From Penelope pileata (lineage: Eukaryota > Chordata > Aves > Galliformes > Cracidae): a DNA stretch of 64,000 nt. Under the pieces are notes generated by a model. It made no database searches, had not been told where the DNA came from, and saw nothing but the letters and a program-made list of their open reading frames with translations. The stretch's first letter is position 1. Every line of letters starts with the position of its first letter. The DNA is taken from assembly GCA_013396635.1 (NCBI GenBank), contig WBMW01003144.1, forward strand, positions 128,118 to 192,117, in the 5' to 3' direction. Made by a program: the position numbers and the translations under genes. Shown here piece after piece: positions 37,216 to 50,487 of this stretch.

Positions 37216-39411
37216 TGGTGTCTGAATTTGGAGACTATCAGGTTTCTGGCCAACCATTCAAATACCCTTTGTCATCACTGAAAATCTACTTGGATCATCT
37301 CTCAGCACTGCTTTACTCTTCCAGAGAGACTTCAGACCAAGAACTGCCAAAAACGGAGCTTCTGGATCTTTGAACAGCACAAGTCCTTGAACTTTTCCGA
37401 TCACAGCTCCAAGTGGCGGCAAATGTGGCAGCAACTCAGCTTCAGGAATGACCAACACACTCCTAAGCCTCCACAGCTCTCCTGGCCCCTAAAACAAGAG
37501 GGCTCAAAGCCCATGAGCTACCACAGTCAAATCATAAGCAGTATTTAATGCTTCGTGACATCTGGAAGAAAAAGGAGCTGGACTGACCACAAAAAAGTCA
37601 AATTTCTGGAAAACGCTTTCTTTAGTTTGTCCAAAGCATCCTGATACCCCATCAAAAAGAGAAAGAAACCATTCAGGACAGTGACTTAATCCAAGTATTG
37701 CTTGGGCAACTACATATTGTTTAGTTGAAAATTTTCTTCTCAGACCTTCTCCTACCTCCTCCTCCTCTTGAAACAGCAGCCAGAGAACAAAATAATTTTT
37801 TTAATGTTTAATATATTTATTTATTCTTGAAGGAAGGAAACAACAGCACACAAAACATAAACCTAGTTCTGCACCCTTGCAACAGGTATAATACATACAC
37901 CAACCAAACCCAACTCAAATTTTCATTCACGTTAGATACCCTGAAAAGATTAAATAATGTTTCAAAACCCACAGTGACTCACTATCTACAGAGCAAGCAG
38001 TTTAGTAGACACAAATCTCACTCCCAAACAGAGCTCTGTTTTCCAAGTTTCAATTCCAAATACAAAATGCATTTCTCATATGCTGTGAATAAATGCAGGA
38101 AAAACAAGGAATTACTAATAGCTTAGTCCAAGCCACATACCCTAACTCTTGAGACTCACACTAGATGATTTCTGCTTTATTTCCAATTTGACATTTTTGC
38201 TTTCCCCTGGCAGAGTTTTCCTCAGGTTTTCAGGCAAGAGCTGTTTGATCATTTCTCACAAAGTTCCTGTGGAAAACACAATAATTTCTTCCTGAACAAA
38301 AATGCACCTTCCCATTCTGCAGTGATCCCTGGAAATATCCTTAATGTGATGAGGCTATCCATATTCTTCAGGTCTTTGGCACCCTCACAAGTAACTGATA
38401 CTTCTACCAGGTTCATGACTGCCTGTGGCAGATTCAAGCCATTTGCTGCACTATTCACAGCACTCTTCTGCAATTCCTACTCCCATTACATGACTGCTGT
38501 GAAAAATGCTTTCCTCTTTATTGTGCATCATTGTGTCTTCTGTTGCATAGGCCTTAGGTTTTCAGGTAGATCGGTACATGAAAAGCCTCACATTTATTTA
38601 ACAGCAGACACCTATTTGGCTCCTTCAGTGACTTCAGTCTTGACAAGCTCTTAAGGACATCGTTAACTTTGCAACCTATATCCTTCTGTCACACTTGGCT
38701 GAAATAGGGCTCAAGATAACCAAAAATTACCTGGATATCAGGAGATGGCTGAAGAGCAGTGAAAGGGGACACAGATGCCTGTGGATCATCTGACCTTATT
38801 TAGCCTTGCTGTTACAACCAGCCAGGGGAAAGGGAAGGGAAAAGCTGGTTGTTTTTGAAGGAACTGGCAAATCCTCCTGAGCCAAGGACTCCAGAACCCA
38901 AGTAACTGAGACATCATGAACTGGAGGGAAGGGGGAAGGACTGAAGACCACACAGACAACAGCAAGAAATCACACAGCAACATACAAAACTGTGTCTAAA
39001 GAAAGGCTACTCAAATACCAGATCCAGTCTGGATCCAGATGGCAAATCAGTTGCAGAACAATAGCAAGCATAAAAACACTCCAAAGGACATTCAACCAAC
39101 TTGCAAACCTATGGTGGAAAAGCATAGATTCATTGCACTCCTGCTCTTCACCTGTTACCCAGTCATGGCAGAAGAAATCCAGAAATGAAATACTATCATG
39201 AATTTGTATTTACACTAAACAAACTGGAATTCCCATGGTATTTAGACAAAAAGTGGCATGCCATGCACAGGGTGAACCTCTTCTGGCTGTTTTAACCATG
39301 GGAAGGAACTCTGCTCTTCACTAGAAGTTCTGATCACGTGAAATTCAAAACCTGAAGAATAGGGCTAAGATGTTTGAATTGCTGGCTACAGTGTAAGCAT
39401 GCCAAACATTT

Positions 39412-39430
39412 CCCCCTCCCCCCCCTCTCC
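39412..39430. repeat. C-rich tract
   Basis: Clusters of C runs separated by T, similar to the C tract that borders the assembly gap at 31696. Confidence 0.9.
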
Positions 39431-39544
39431 CTGACTTACTTGCTTAAGTTCAAGAGAACTACTGCAGTGCTTATGTGTGTGAGTGTATGAACTCACTCCT
39501 TATGCTACACAGAAACCAACCCTCTCACCTTCTTCCAAGGATCT

Positions 39545-39564
39545 AAAAAAAAAAATAAAAAAAA
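39545..39564. repeat. A-rich tract interrupted by T
   Basis: Two A runs separated by one T. It is low complexity with no associated element seen. Confidence 0.9.
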
Positions 39565-39765
39565 TAGTAACTTTCAGTCAGGACCAGCTGTACCTTCCAC
39601 TGAAGATTTAACAGTTTGCAGGCACAGCCCTACAGCATTAACAGAAAAACCTCTTTCTATCCTTAGGGCATAAAGTGTGAAACAGAAGTATTTTTCACAA
39701 TGTGTAATCTGTGTTATCATTTCTCAGCAGTAAAATGAACAGTGGAGAGAAAAAAACATTTTTAG

Positions 39766-39795
39766 CATATACTGTATAAAACCATATACTGTATA
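39766..39795 (+). repeat. Direct repeat of CATATACTGTATA
   Basis: The 13-base word occurs at 39766-39778 and 39783-39795, in an AT-rich stretch. TATACTGTATA is itself partly palindromic. Confidence 0.85.
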
Positions 39796-42700
39796 TAGAT
39801 ATATCCTTTTACAAAAGCAATTCTGACATCTCTGACTTCAACGTAAGGTCTTAAAACATGATTAGAAGGTCATAACAACTCTTCAGTTATGGGCAAGCAA
39901 TTTGTTTTCATGTGATAGTCTACTATGCCAGAAGTTCTCCAGTTCAAGACAAAACCGTTTAACTTAATGAGTTTTGATCCAAAATACACCCACTACAGAG
40001 CACTCACTGAACCTAAAAAAAAGCCCTTGGGGCACTCTTAGCTCTGTTTCCTATTTAACCAGTCAGGTGAAAGAGTTGCTAGTCAAACTGCTAACAGAAA
40101 CTCAGTGAGCCTAACAAGTACCTTACTTTAAAAGCAGTGATGTTTTTATAAAAATTAGCAAAATAAATCCCGTAGGAAGCATCAGAGGTTGCCTCTAGGC
40201 TAATAAACCATCATCCACTTACATGGGCAATATTCACATCATAGTTTACAGTAAGAAAGGACAAAACTAAAGTAAAAAAATCTCAGCTGCCGCAGCAACT
40301 GCTTCCATTGAAAAGGGGAAAAAGAGAAGGCATTTCAGAGTCGGAGTACTGTGGAGACAGTAGCCTTTACTTGTTGTCGAAGAGTAATCTTTCCTTATAG
40401 TAATCTTTAGTGGTCTAGAAGCCTAAATAAACCATCCTGCAAAAATGTCATAAAGTAGATGAGATACCAGAAGAAAGTACACACAAAAAGCTTGGTTTTC
40501 ACACATGCAACTAAGTGATTTCTCACAAAAAGAAATATTCTAGAAGTTACTGCCTCTTAAGGAAAAGCAAGATGAACAGTAATTTCACACAAAAGTACAA
40601 ATTCTAAGTCACCTGCTACGCTGACTAAATTCAGGACATCTCCAGACTTAGTAAACTACTCAGAATTCACAGAAACAGGACAGGAGGGACCAAGGGACTC
40701 CAGCAGCTGGGGGAACCCTCCTGAGGGCGGCACTGGCATGCCAAGGACTTCAGTCCCTCACCCCATCCAAAGACAGCAGCTACCTGATACATTGCATGCT
40801 GCCACTGGCTGCATCTCACAGTTAAACCTGTCCCAGTTCCAAGCTCTCCAGCCAGGCTATTTACTGATCCCCATCTAGAGGAGACTGTCAAGAGGATTAA
40901 ATAATTAGCACCACAAACCCTCTTGATCTCCTTGCATAAAAAGCCATCAAATCCTAGTGGCTATTGCACTTGCCCTTACTCGTGTAAATTTATGTAATTG
41001 AGCTTCAAATGAGATCTTCACCTTGGTCACTTCATTATAAATTGTATTATAACTACTCTAAGTATTTGTTTGCTTAATCATGAGTGAAAACAGGAGTTAA
41101 TTCTAGTTTGATATTCCAAATCTGTGAGCCACCTGAGTAAAGTGACAAAAAGATTAGCAGCTGGTTTATAGCGTTTTCTCAGTTAATGCAGATGCTCATT
41201 TCATGTGCTGTTTGATGTCCAGTTTTGCTTAAAAATTCTGATGTTTGTCATCTCTCTAAGAAACTTGCTAAAAACTTTGCTAGAGCTGATTGTCCAGTGT
41301 TTCTGCTGGCCAAAAGATTCTCCAAGCTATTTTTATACCCTGGAGAGCAGCATGTTCAAACAGCAGCTAAGAAGCCGTTTTGCCAAAGATGGATGATTCT
41401 CCTTTCTCAGTTCAGTTTCTCCAAGCTGAAATGTGATGTCGCTGTGCCTGCCCCCTTACTCTGCATAAATGCCAGCAAAACCTTGATATTTGATTGCTTA
41501 CTATTTGTTCCAGTGGATGTACACCAGAAGGTATCCAGTGAGAGATTTTAGCAATTTTCTACCTTTGCTTCACTTCTCATGATGGCTGCAATACAGGCTG
41601 GATTCTAGGGGTTATCTTACCTACAAGCAGCTCTGCAAAGAATGTTTTGCTAGAGTGAAATATTACGGCCTACAAAACAGTAACAACTTAATGGCAGAGT
41701 CAGTCTTACATTGGGAACATATTACCAGTTGGGAGATCAGGGTTTTCTTTTAGCTTTCAGAGATTTGTTATCTAACACCTCACAAGTCAGATCTTGGTAT
41801 TACATATTCCACTTCTGCAAGGTGGACATCACAGAAAAACACACAGGTAAGCAGTAACTGTGAAGTGCCTGTAGGCTATCAGAGCACTACCACTGTGCAA
41901 CAGACAGCCATGGGTAAGCAGGCCCTAGAATGGACTGCGTCCGGCACTGTGGCTCTGACCCATTGAGTGTGATTCCTTGCTCCTTGATTCCTTCCCCTGC
42001 TTCTGCAGTCAGGGTGTGCCAAATGCTTCTCCATCCCCTCCTGACCCATTGCTCGTATAAACCACTGAAACAGCTGAAATGAAGACTCAGATCTAGCAAT
42101 CTAGTCAGTCATTTGAGCTGGACTTTTATTTAGTTTTCCAAAGGGAACACACAAGCAGGGCTAGCGCCAGTAACGCAGTCATCAAGGCATTAAAGGCAAG
42201 GCTTTAGAGAAAGCACTGTAGAGATACAGCTCAAAGACTCCTGAAAGAGCAAAAACACTGCAGCCAAAAGAGCTACTGCATGCTTAACAAAAGCTTCTCA
42301 GTTTCCAAGCATATGTGCTAAACATTACTCTGTATGACACAGTGGAAGTTAAGCACTGGCAACATAGTATGCTGCTGACTTGCAGGCAAAGGTGCAGCAG
42401 AGCTTGTGATCTGCCATTGAAGCTGAGTTTCCTTAGGCACTTAGGTTTCCTTTCCAGAACTTCAGGAGTTTTTCCCAGGTTCTGGGAATCCGGAGGTGAA
42501 TCTGAAAGTTATCTGTAGGTGGTGTGTTAGAGCATCAGGCAATGAATATGCCAGGACAGTCATGAGAAAAAGGAAGCAGTGAGAAAAACGAGGAGACTTA
42601 AAACGACTCAGAGATCTTAAGGCAGAGGTCTTCTGGAGGCATACATACTTTTGGAGAGGAATTCCTAACTTTCCGCTAAATATTCTTGTTGCTAAGGGAA

Positions 42701-43179
42701 AAAAAAAAGTGTTAATTTCACTAGCCTTTTACACAAATTACTACTGGATTGTAAATAAGAACTGTGCCACTGAAGATTGCTTTTGTATAGCTTTGTAAGA
42801 TTGTTGTTTGCACAACATCTGGCAGCCTGGAAACCTAGCACATGACAACGCTTACTGTATTAACACAAATATACAAAATCTACTTTGATTGCAGCTTTTC
42901 ACTGGCATGGGCCTTACAGTCTGCAAGCTCTGGTAGAATGTTTCTCTTTTCCTTTGTTCTGGCCCTGCTGTTACATTTTCTCATTTCATGTATTCAAAAA
43001 AAGTATAAGTAGTAAGGAAAAGAATTATCTACTTATAGGTTTCATTACAGGCTCATGCATTGCACAGGCATTTGGAAAGAAGTAGATTGAGGTGTAATGT
43101 AAGGTAGGAGACCGCAATGGTACTGTTAGTCCTGTTTATACAGAGAGTTAAATTCCCAGAACACACTCTGAAGAGAGGG

Positions 43180-43199
43180 AAAAAAAAAGAAAAAAAAAA
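43180..43199. repeat. A-rich tract A8GA9G
   Basis: Two A runs interrupted by one G. No retroposon body is recognisable upstream. Confidence 0.9.
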
Positions 43200-46100
43200 G
43201 GTAGCTTCATACTTCTACCATTTCCCATAGCTTTTAGCAGGAACACAGAGTATTGAAGTCGTGATGCTCCTTGTAGACATATTAGTTATTTTAATACACT
43301 GCTTTTATATTTATCTCTGTGCCTTTATCTTTTTTCTTATGTCATCCACAGTCATGCTCATGGGGAGCTGCAGAGCACATTTGCCTGCTACCTCACATAG
43401 ATCAACCATTCAGCTGTTTCTGGACTCATTCATTGACAGCAGAGTCTTGTCATAATCTCCAAACTGCACACGGACAATGCCCACAGGTCACGGCCACCTC
43501 AGCCTCTGGTTAGTACTGTGAGCCATGTCACAGCCACTCCACACTTCCTGAAATAGTGGATATAGGTTTGAAGAACTGAAAAGTACAAGCTCAGCTCTAA
43601 TACTTCTGCATGGTGTTAAAATCTTAATATAAAATCCTCATAAGTGGCAAAGACAAGGAGCCTCTGAAGTTCCATTTATATAAGTGACAGGTAAATAATC
43701 AATACTTACAAGTAAGTGATTTAGTAATCTATCTTTTCCAAAATGTGATGGGCTTTGATACAGCACACTTCACAACTGTTTATCTCATGCTGTTATAAGG
43801 TGCTGCCTAGCAAAAGGTAATCCCAATTTACAGGAAACCACCAATGGAAACTTCTCAAAGCCAGAAGCATACCTGGCAAGCAGCAACAGACTGCAGCAGG
43901 TGAGATGATGGGGGCAGTCCAAGAAATTGTTGAGGGTATGCAATGCTGGGTCGTATTCCTGGGGATCTGAATATGTCTTCTCTCCTCCTCTGTGGCATTA
44001 GCCTTAGTTAACACCAGGCTTTAACTGATGCTTGAGGAGTAATTTTTTGGGGAGCACTGATATATTAAACAATGCAAAGTCAGTAATCTTTACAGATGGG
44101 TAGGATTAGTCCTACTTGCAGTCTGGACATGCCACTGTATTTCTAGGAGATTTCAGCTGGTTTAGACAATCCCTAGAGCTTACTGATTTTACTTCTGAAT
44201 TGGGCAGACATTTCTTATTAACAAAGGGCTGCATCTCATTCTTTAGTGCACTGAGCTCTGGTTGCTGAGCCTAAAGCCTGGTATTTAAAAGGATAGCAGC
44301 CAGAGCTATTTTGTGCCCTTTGTTCCTGTACATGAAAGCCATTCATCAGACTGACTGCTGAGTGGCTAAACCCAAGCAAAACAACTGCAGCTGTAATAAT
44401 TGTGCTATGGTAATAAGCAGTCATTAAATAGTTTACAGAGATCGCAAAGCACACTGTCTGTACAAGACCTTTCCTCTCTGCCTTTTAAAGTGTCTAGTAG
44501 TTCTGGTTACTTGTTCTTAGCAGTGTGGAAGTCATGAATTTGACTGCTCTCACAGCAAAATGTAAGGAGAGGTGTGAACAAACATCTAAATTCAGACTGT
44601 CGCCAGAAAGATTTGGGTTGAGGGCAATGACCATTTATTAGTAGATTTGATCCATCCGTCCACTTTAATTTTGTGATTTATTCGGGGTAAAACATAGGTA
44701 CATAATGTGCCTTAATGTAATTCCAGTTTGTAATCTTCCTGTAGAACAGATCTGAAGCATGCTCCTAATCTCAAGGGCAAACCCCATGAAACTTCTTTTT
44801 CAAAGCAGCGAGCAGTAAAGAAAAAAAAAATACTAATGGCACTTTTCTGAAATCTACCCCACATCAGCAAAGAGTGCAGGGACAAGGAGCCTCATCATCC
44901 TAATGTGAGGCTTCCAGGCATGCAACTTGGGGTTTATGCTGATACAGTGCCCAGTGGATGCTCCACCTTCCTACTGCCTGCTGCACTCAAGGGCCTCTTG
45001 AATGAGGGAGCAACTTCATCAGGTTCAGTAGGCCTTTTTTTCTTAAAAAACTTCTATCCCTCTGTCATTGTTAAGCTTTTAACACCTACAGTTCTTCATA
45101 AGCTACCTCTTTTGTTGAAACTGGATGTAATTAAGTCAGTCAACATACAACTGAAGTACCAGTTTGAAGATGAAAACTGAACAAACCTGCCTTTGTTCTG
45201 CAAGAGTTTCAGTTTTCCAACTGAAAAGGGTTTTTAGAGCATGGGAAAAGATTCAGCACATATTCTAGGAAACCCAGGCTGTTAATTGCAGAGTGTGGGT
45301 TTTATTTAGCGTTCTTATAAAAAGACTTTTTATATCTCATCCACAGTTGTGTGTAATTGTTTGTTACGAATGCTTTCCTGCAGAGACTCCACTCCTGAGC
45401 ACGTTGAGCAGCAAAACCTGCTGGAAATGAACACCAGAGGGAGCAGCAAACGTGTCTCATAGGTGGTTTTTGAACTGGAGACAGAACAAAAAAATCATGC
45501 GGAAAACTTAAAAATGGTTACCATGGACAGTATATTCAAACTGCAATACATTGCTAACCCAGTCTAATTCCCCATCAATGCAAGGTTACTGAAGAGCAAG
45601 GGCAAACGTGTGGATACAAACGTGTATGCAAGTTTAGCTGTGCCACACATCCCACCCCCTCACTCCACCTCCTGACAACAGCAGAAGATTCATGAAGTCT
45701 TCTGAGACTAAAACATTTACATAAAATGCTGTGTGCATTTAGATAGAATACATAGAACTGAAAATATACTCAATACAGAAAAGATAGATACAGAATGGAA
45801 TGTGAAAAAATAGGGCATTTTTATTATATATAAACACATAACTCAAACTCTACAGGGGAAAAGTAAGAACATGGTTAAGAGAGACAAAAGAAAAAAAGCA
45901 ATAAAGGGTGAATATGCCAACATATCAGCAGTGAACAAGTAACTATAGTGCTATCTCAAGAATTATGCTCCTAGCCTGCCAGAGATTGAAAACCACTTGC
46001 AAGAACAGTAGAAGCATGGCTACAGTCATAAAAACACAAATAGGTCAAGTGAACTCTCCTGCTACACATTGCTCAAAGAAGTTCTCCCAAAACCACTTCT

Positions 46101-49100
46101 TTTTTTCCTTAAGCAACTGGACTAAAGAGAAAAAAGCAAATTTTCTCAAGCCTTCATCTTTGTACTACAGCATGCAACCTGATGCATCTAGGAGGTGCCA
46201 GGCCTACCTGTCACCAACGGGTGGAAAGCAACCAAGGCCCTGGCTTCCCCACATGCCGTAAGAGCATCAGCTCCCTGACACAGAACCAGAAGGGCTCCTA
46301 CCAGGTCTGCTAGGCTCCCACATTGAATTGGCTTCCCAGATTGTCCTAATGCAAGTTGTTGCTTTCAGAGACATGAGGGTTAGCCTGCTGGTGTAGGACT
46401 CCACAGAAGCCTGGCTGACCACACTGTGCTGAGTGCAACCCAGGACTGCAAACATGATAAACCCTTCCATCCTGACTGCAAGGGGTCCCTGCAAGCAGGA
46501 GTCTGAAGAACCCCGTGTTTTGCAGTCAGGTGAGAGACTAAGCTGATCTCAGAGGAAGCTTCATTGCCTGTGGGGCAATGCTAGTTAAAATTCACCATTG
46601 TCATGAAGCACTTATTTTAAAGAAGACATTCTCCCCCATGGAAAAGACTTGCTTATAAAGACTAACTGAGTGAAGGACAATCAGAGCAAGATCTGTTGCT
46701 GCTGAACTGCTGGTGATAAGCCAAGATTTTTACTATGGCAGCTCCAGATTTTGCTACAGAAGCCAGCTCTTGCTAGCCAGTGCAGAATAGTGTGCTGGGA
46801 GCACATTACAAGTACTGATGATGCCCTGTTGCTCAGCCATCTCCCAGTACACTACCTTTATCACTGATTCGGAAACTTGCTTTTCCCTTTATATTTGGGC
46901 TGAATGAGAAACAGCAGCAACTGGAAACAGAAATGTGAGCTATGTCAGCTCCTACCACAAGAACACACTGCCCTCAGGCTATCCTTGTGAAAGATTTTTT
47001 TCTAGCCCACAGCCTATGGCCCTGCACTAACACAGCCAGTCACTATTCCCTGCGTGCCACTGCTTGCTCATAGCTGAGCACACTACCTTGGCTTGTAGGA
47101 AATGGCTCTCAGAAGAGCGATGAAGGAAAATCTAGGCTTCTGGGTATTTGGGACGGCTCTCATTCTGGCTGCTGTCATGCCAGGCACTTAGCACGGATGA
47201 TGTGCCATGCTCTGAATCTGCACCATCTGCTGCTCGTTAGCTGACAAAGGCAGCAACATGCCATCTCTCCACTAGTTGTTGCTCATTACCTGACAAAAGC
47301 CATTTTCAGTGTTCACATTGTTCTTTCTGTAATAACCTAATACAAAGATGTACAAAAGAGCAAAGAAAAGAGGAAACAAAGATGACAGAGTACATTAGGA
47401 GCTTAACTAAGAACATCATTGTACTCCTAAATCTCCAGGAGAGAATCCTTCCAGTGGGATGCAGGTCTTGGCCCTAGTGGAATATGTCCGCAGGTACACG
47501 TAAAGGTCAGCATTAAACATAAACAGATTATCTCAAACATACTACCCAAAACATATCTCTAGGCTCCTTCTCTTCAGATTCTTTCTTTTGTGTTATTTTG
47601 GATCTTCTACACCTGCTAACAGACTGAGAATGTAGAGCAGCTGACAGCATGCAGCTTCCATCCTACCCAGTGCCAGCAATACACACTCCACATACAGGTA
47701 CGCCTGGTGTATAACCAGAGCAGGATCCAGGAGCTACCCCATCAACAACTGAGAAAGTCACATTGGTGAAGGCTCTGCACTTGTCAAGAGGAGCCTCAGC
47801 TACCATTATAAATCATCTACAGAGCTAAAGAGCAGCAGCAGCAGTAGTTAAAAGCCCACTGGTGTTCAAAAGCAAACTGCATGACCGATACTTGAGTTCA
47901 CAGGCTGATTAACAACCCAACAGATGAGAACCAGCAGAGCCAGGGGGAATGAACTACAAAAATGTTCTCCATTTTGGGAGATGCACTGAAGATAGCAGGT
48001 TACTTGCACTACAGAAAATTGGAAATACTTACGAAACATTTACACTGCCATGGTCAATTAATTCCTTTCCAAGCTCAGTTAGTGGTTTGGAAGAAAAGCC
48101 AAAGAGATGCTCCGCTTCAAGGAAAAGCACTTCTCATTTACAGCAAAGAGAAGTCCCAGTCTCAGCTTCTTCCCTCCCTCCCTCTTACGCCTTTTCTCTA
48201 CCCTCCTGCTCAGATAAAATCTTTCTGTTGCCACATCACTGTGACATAAGGCAAGCATACAGGAGATATTCTGTGCGCCAAGCAGCACACAGACAGCTGG
48301 CATGGGAAGTGTTAAACCACTCACAGGTCAGGGCAGAGAGGAAGCCAGGAGCACAACAGATGGTATGGATTCTGGCAGATGCAGAAGATGAAGAAAAAAC
48401 TCACAAGCAAAGTGACGAGGCTAACAGGGAAGGTCCTCCAAAGCAGAAGACAGAAAAAGACAAGAGGAAGAGATAAGAGAAGGCGTGAATGGGCAATGTG
48501 TAGGTAATTCTGCTTTTGCACCTCACCTCCTCCTCACAGGCAGACCAGCACTTTTCACACACAGGCAGCAAAAAACAAAAAACACAACATCTGAGTTGTA
48601 CATTTTCATCTTTGAATGGTAATGGACAGGATGAAATAGCACAGTAACAGAACTCATCGGATATTGCTGGACATCCACGTTCAACCATAAGACAACTCAG
48701 AAGGGAAAGGCTTTGCACCCAACAACAGACATGCAAAACTTCCTTGGTGGGCACGCCAAAGCACAGCACACATCCTCACAAAGACACCAGTCTGCAGCAC
48801 CATCTGGATCTGGTAACCAAGTTCCTATTCACACACAAACACTTAAAAGCAAGGTGAAAGCCTTTAAACGTGAATTAGTCGATGAGGAATCACAGACAAA
48901 GCAGCTTAAAGCACAGCTCAGGGTAGTAACACACTGGGAATTCAGCCATCTCGTGCTGCTAATGCAACTCATATGGCTTTGTCTCCACTCTCAACAGCTC
49001 AGCTAATGCACAGCAACATCACAGCAGAAAACAAAGGGCTCCGATTTTGCTGCAAGGTAAGCTTTAGTAAGCAGAGCTTCCTTCTGATAGGAGGAAGGTA

Positions 49101-49489
49101 ACAAAGCAAAGCCAAAAACAATTTAAAAACATAAAGCTTTTACACCTACACACATACATACACACCCACGTATACTCCTGCAGCCTTGCTGTGCTGTAAC
49201 AGCACTTCCAGGCACAGCTGCCCTCCCTTAAGGTACCGACACCAGTAACGTAGTGCTGCTGGGGCAGTGACACAACCAGATGTGCTGAATCTGGAGCGTC
49301 AGCTGCTCTTACTCTTCCACTGCTGCTTCTGCAGCCAAGAGCATCCTACATCCCCCTCACCCACACACAAAGGTCAGCAGAGCCAAACTTTAATCACACT
49401 GCACATCCACAGTTGTTTGGTTCAGCTTCAATCACTGCAAAGTGATCATGTATTATGAAAAAAAAATCCCAGAGGGAATATTCAAATGC

Positions 49490-49656
49490 TGGAGCAGGTG
49501 TCCGTTGAGGCTGTGGGCTCTCCACCCTTGGAGATGCTCAACACTTGACCAGACCAGGTTCTGAGTGACCCTGATCCAAGCTAGTCCTGCTTTGAGCAGG
49601 CAGCTGGACCAAACAACATTTAGAGTTGTTTACAGCCTCAATTAATCTATGAGGCT
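49490..49656 (+). mobile_element. Old CR1 LINE 3' fragment
   Basis: The stretch CCCTTGGAGATGCTCAACAC, then a degraded GAGTGACCCTGATCCAAGCT and CTTTGAGCAGGCAGCTGGAC, follow the order found in the CR1 C-terminal and 3' untranslated region. The expected octamer tail is degraded to AATCTATGAGGCTATA. High divergence indicates great age. It lies about 290 bases upstream of the second mariner. Confidence 0.7.
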
Positions 49657-49949
49657 ATATTTACAAATTGGCAGGAGGCAGAGACAAGTGATTTTTCTTC
49701 CTCCTTCACTCTTCCCAGACAAAATGCAAGTGCTGCCTTTCAATGTCTTGGATTTGACCTAGAAACTCTCTACCACCACTTCTGGGTTGTTAAGTCAATC
49801 CAAATTTTCATCACTTTCTGATGTAAAAGACTGCCTGGTGGCAGCTATAACAGTATCTCAGAAGAGTGAGCCCATTTTCAATATTCATCAGAAGAGCAAA
49901 ATGAACTTTTTTTTTTGCTGCACACACTATTTGTCTTTACCCACACATA

Positions 49950-50487
49950 CACGAGGGCTGCTCTGAAAGCAATGCCTCCTATTTTGTTATGTTGGCCCAC
50001 AACATCAGAGGCAGATGTTGGTGGTACGGCAGCAGAGGCTGAACCTTCCCACCAATATTCTGTTCCATGTTGTTGCCATGCAACAGATGGCAGCAGAGGG
50101 GCAGTCTGACACAACGATGTCTGACATGGAAGTGTGGATGAAGCAAAGGTGTGGAATTCCTCCATGAGGAAAAAATTGCACCCATTGACATTCATCATCA
50201 CTTGCTGAACATTTATAGAAATGAACCAGTGGATGTGAGCACAGTGAGGCAGTGGTGGTGCGTATCAGCAGCAGCAATAGTGGGTCACCTCCGCTGGTGC
50301 AGATTTTCACAAGCACGACATGCAGGCTCATTGTTGGCAAAAATGCATAGCTAATGGTGGGGACTCTGTTGAAAAAGAGCATTTTGTAGCTGAGAATTTG
50401 CTCTACCAAACAGTGTTATCATGCTCTTTGTATGTGGTGTATTTCCCTAGAAATAAACAGGAGGCATTACTTTCAGAATGACCAATG
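49950..50487 (+). mobile_element. Second internally deleted mariner (Galluhop-like) transposon, opposite orientation
   Basis: The copy is flanked by TA at 49948-49949 and 50488-50489. The left inverted repeat contains GGGCTGCTCTGAAAGCAATG; the right end, reverse-complemented, contains CATTCTGAAAGTAATGCCTC. The + strand carries a frame-broken remnant of the transposase N-terminus at about 50125-50270, homologous to that of the 5493-6065 copy, and lacks the catalytic centre. The inner part matches the other copy closely, including an almost identical stretch around TGGAACAGAATATTGGTGGG. The better-preserved ends suggest it is no older than the first copy. It lies inside the LA1-LA2 intron, antisense to LDLRAD3. 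Confidence 0.85.

Noticed and set aside
47949..48476. A 175-codon open frame on the + strand, the longest outside recognised repeats
   Set aside because: It shows no known domain or motif, no splice partner and a composition like the surrounding intron. A rough estimate with equal base use gives about one open frame of this size by chance in six frames of 64 kb.
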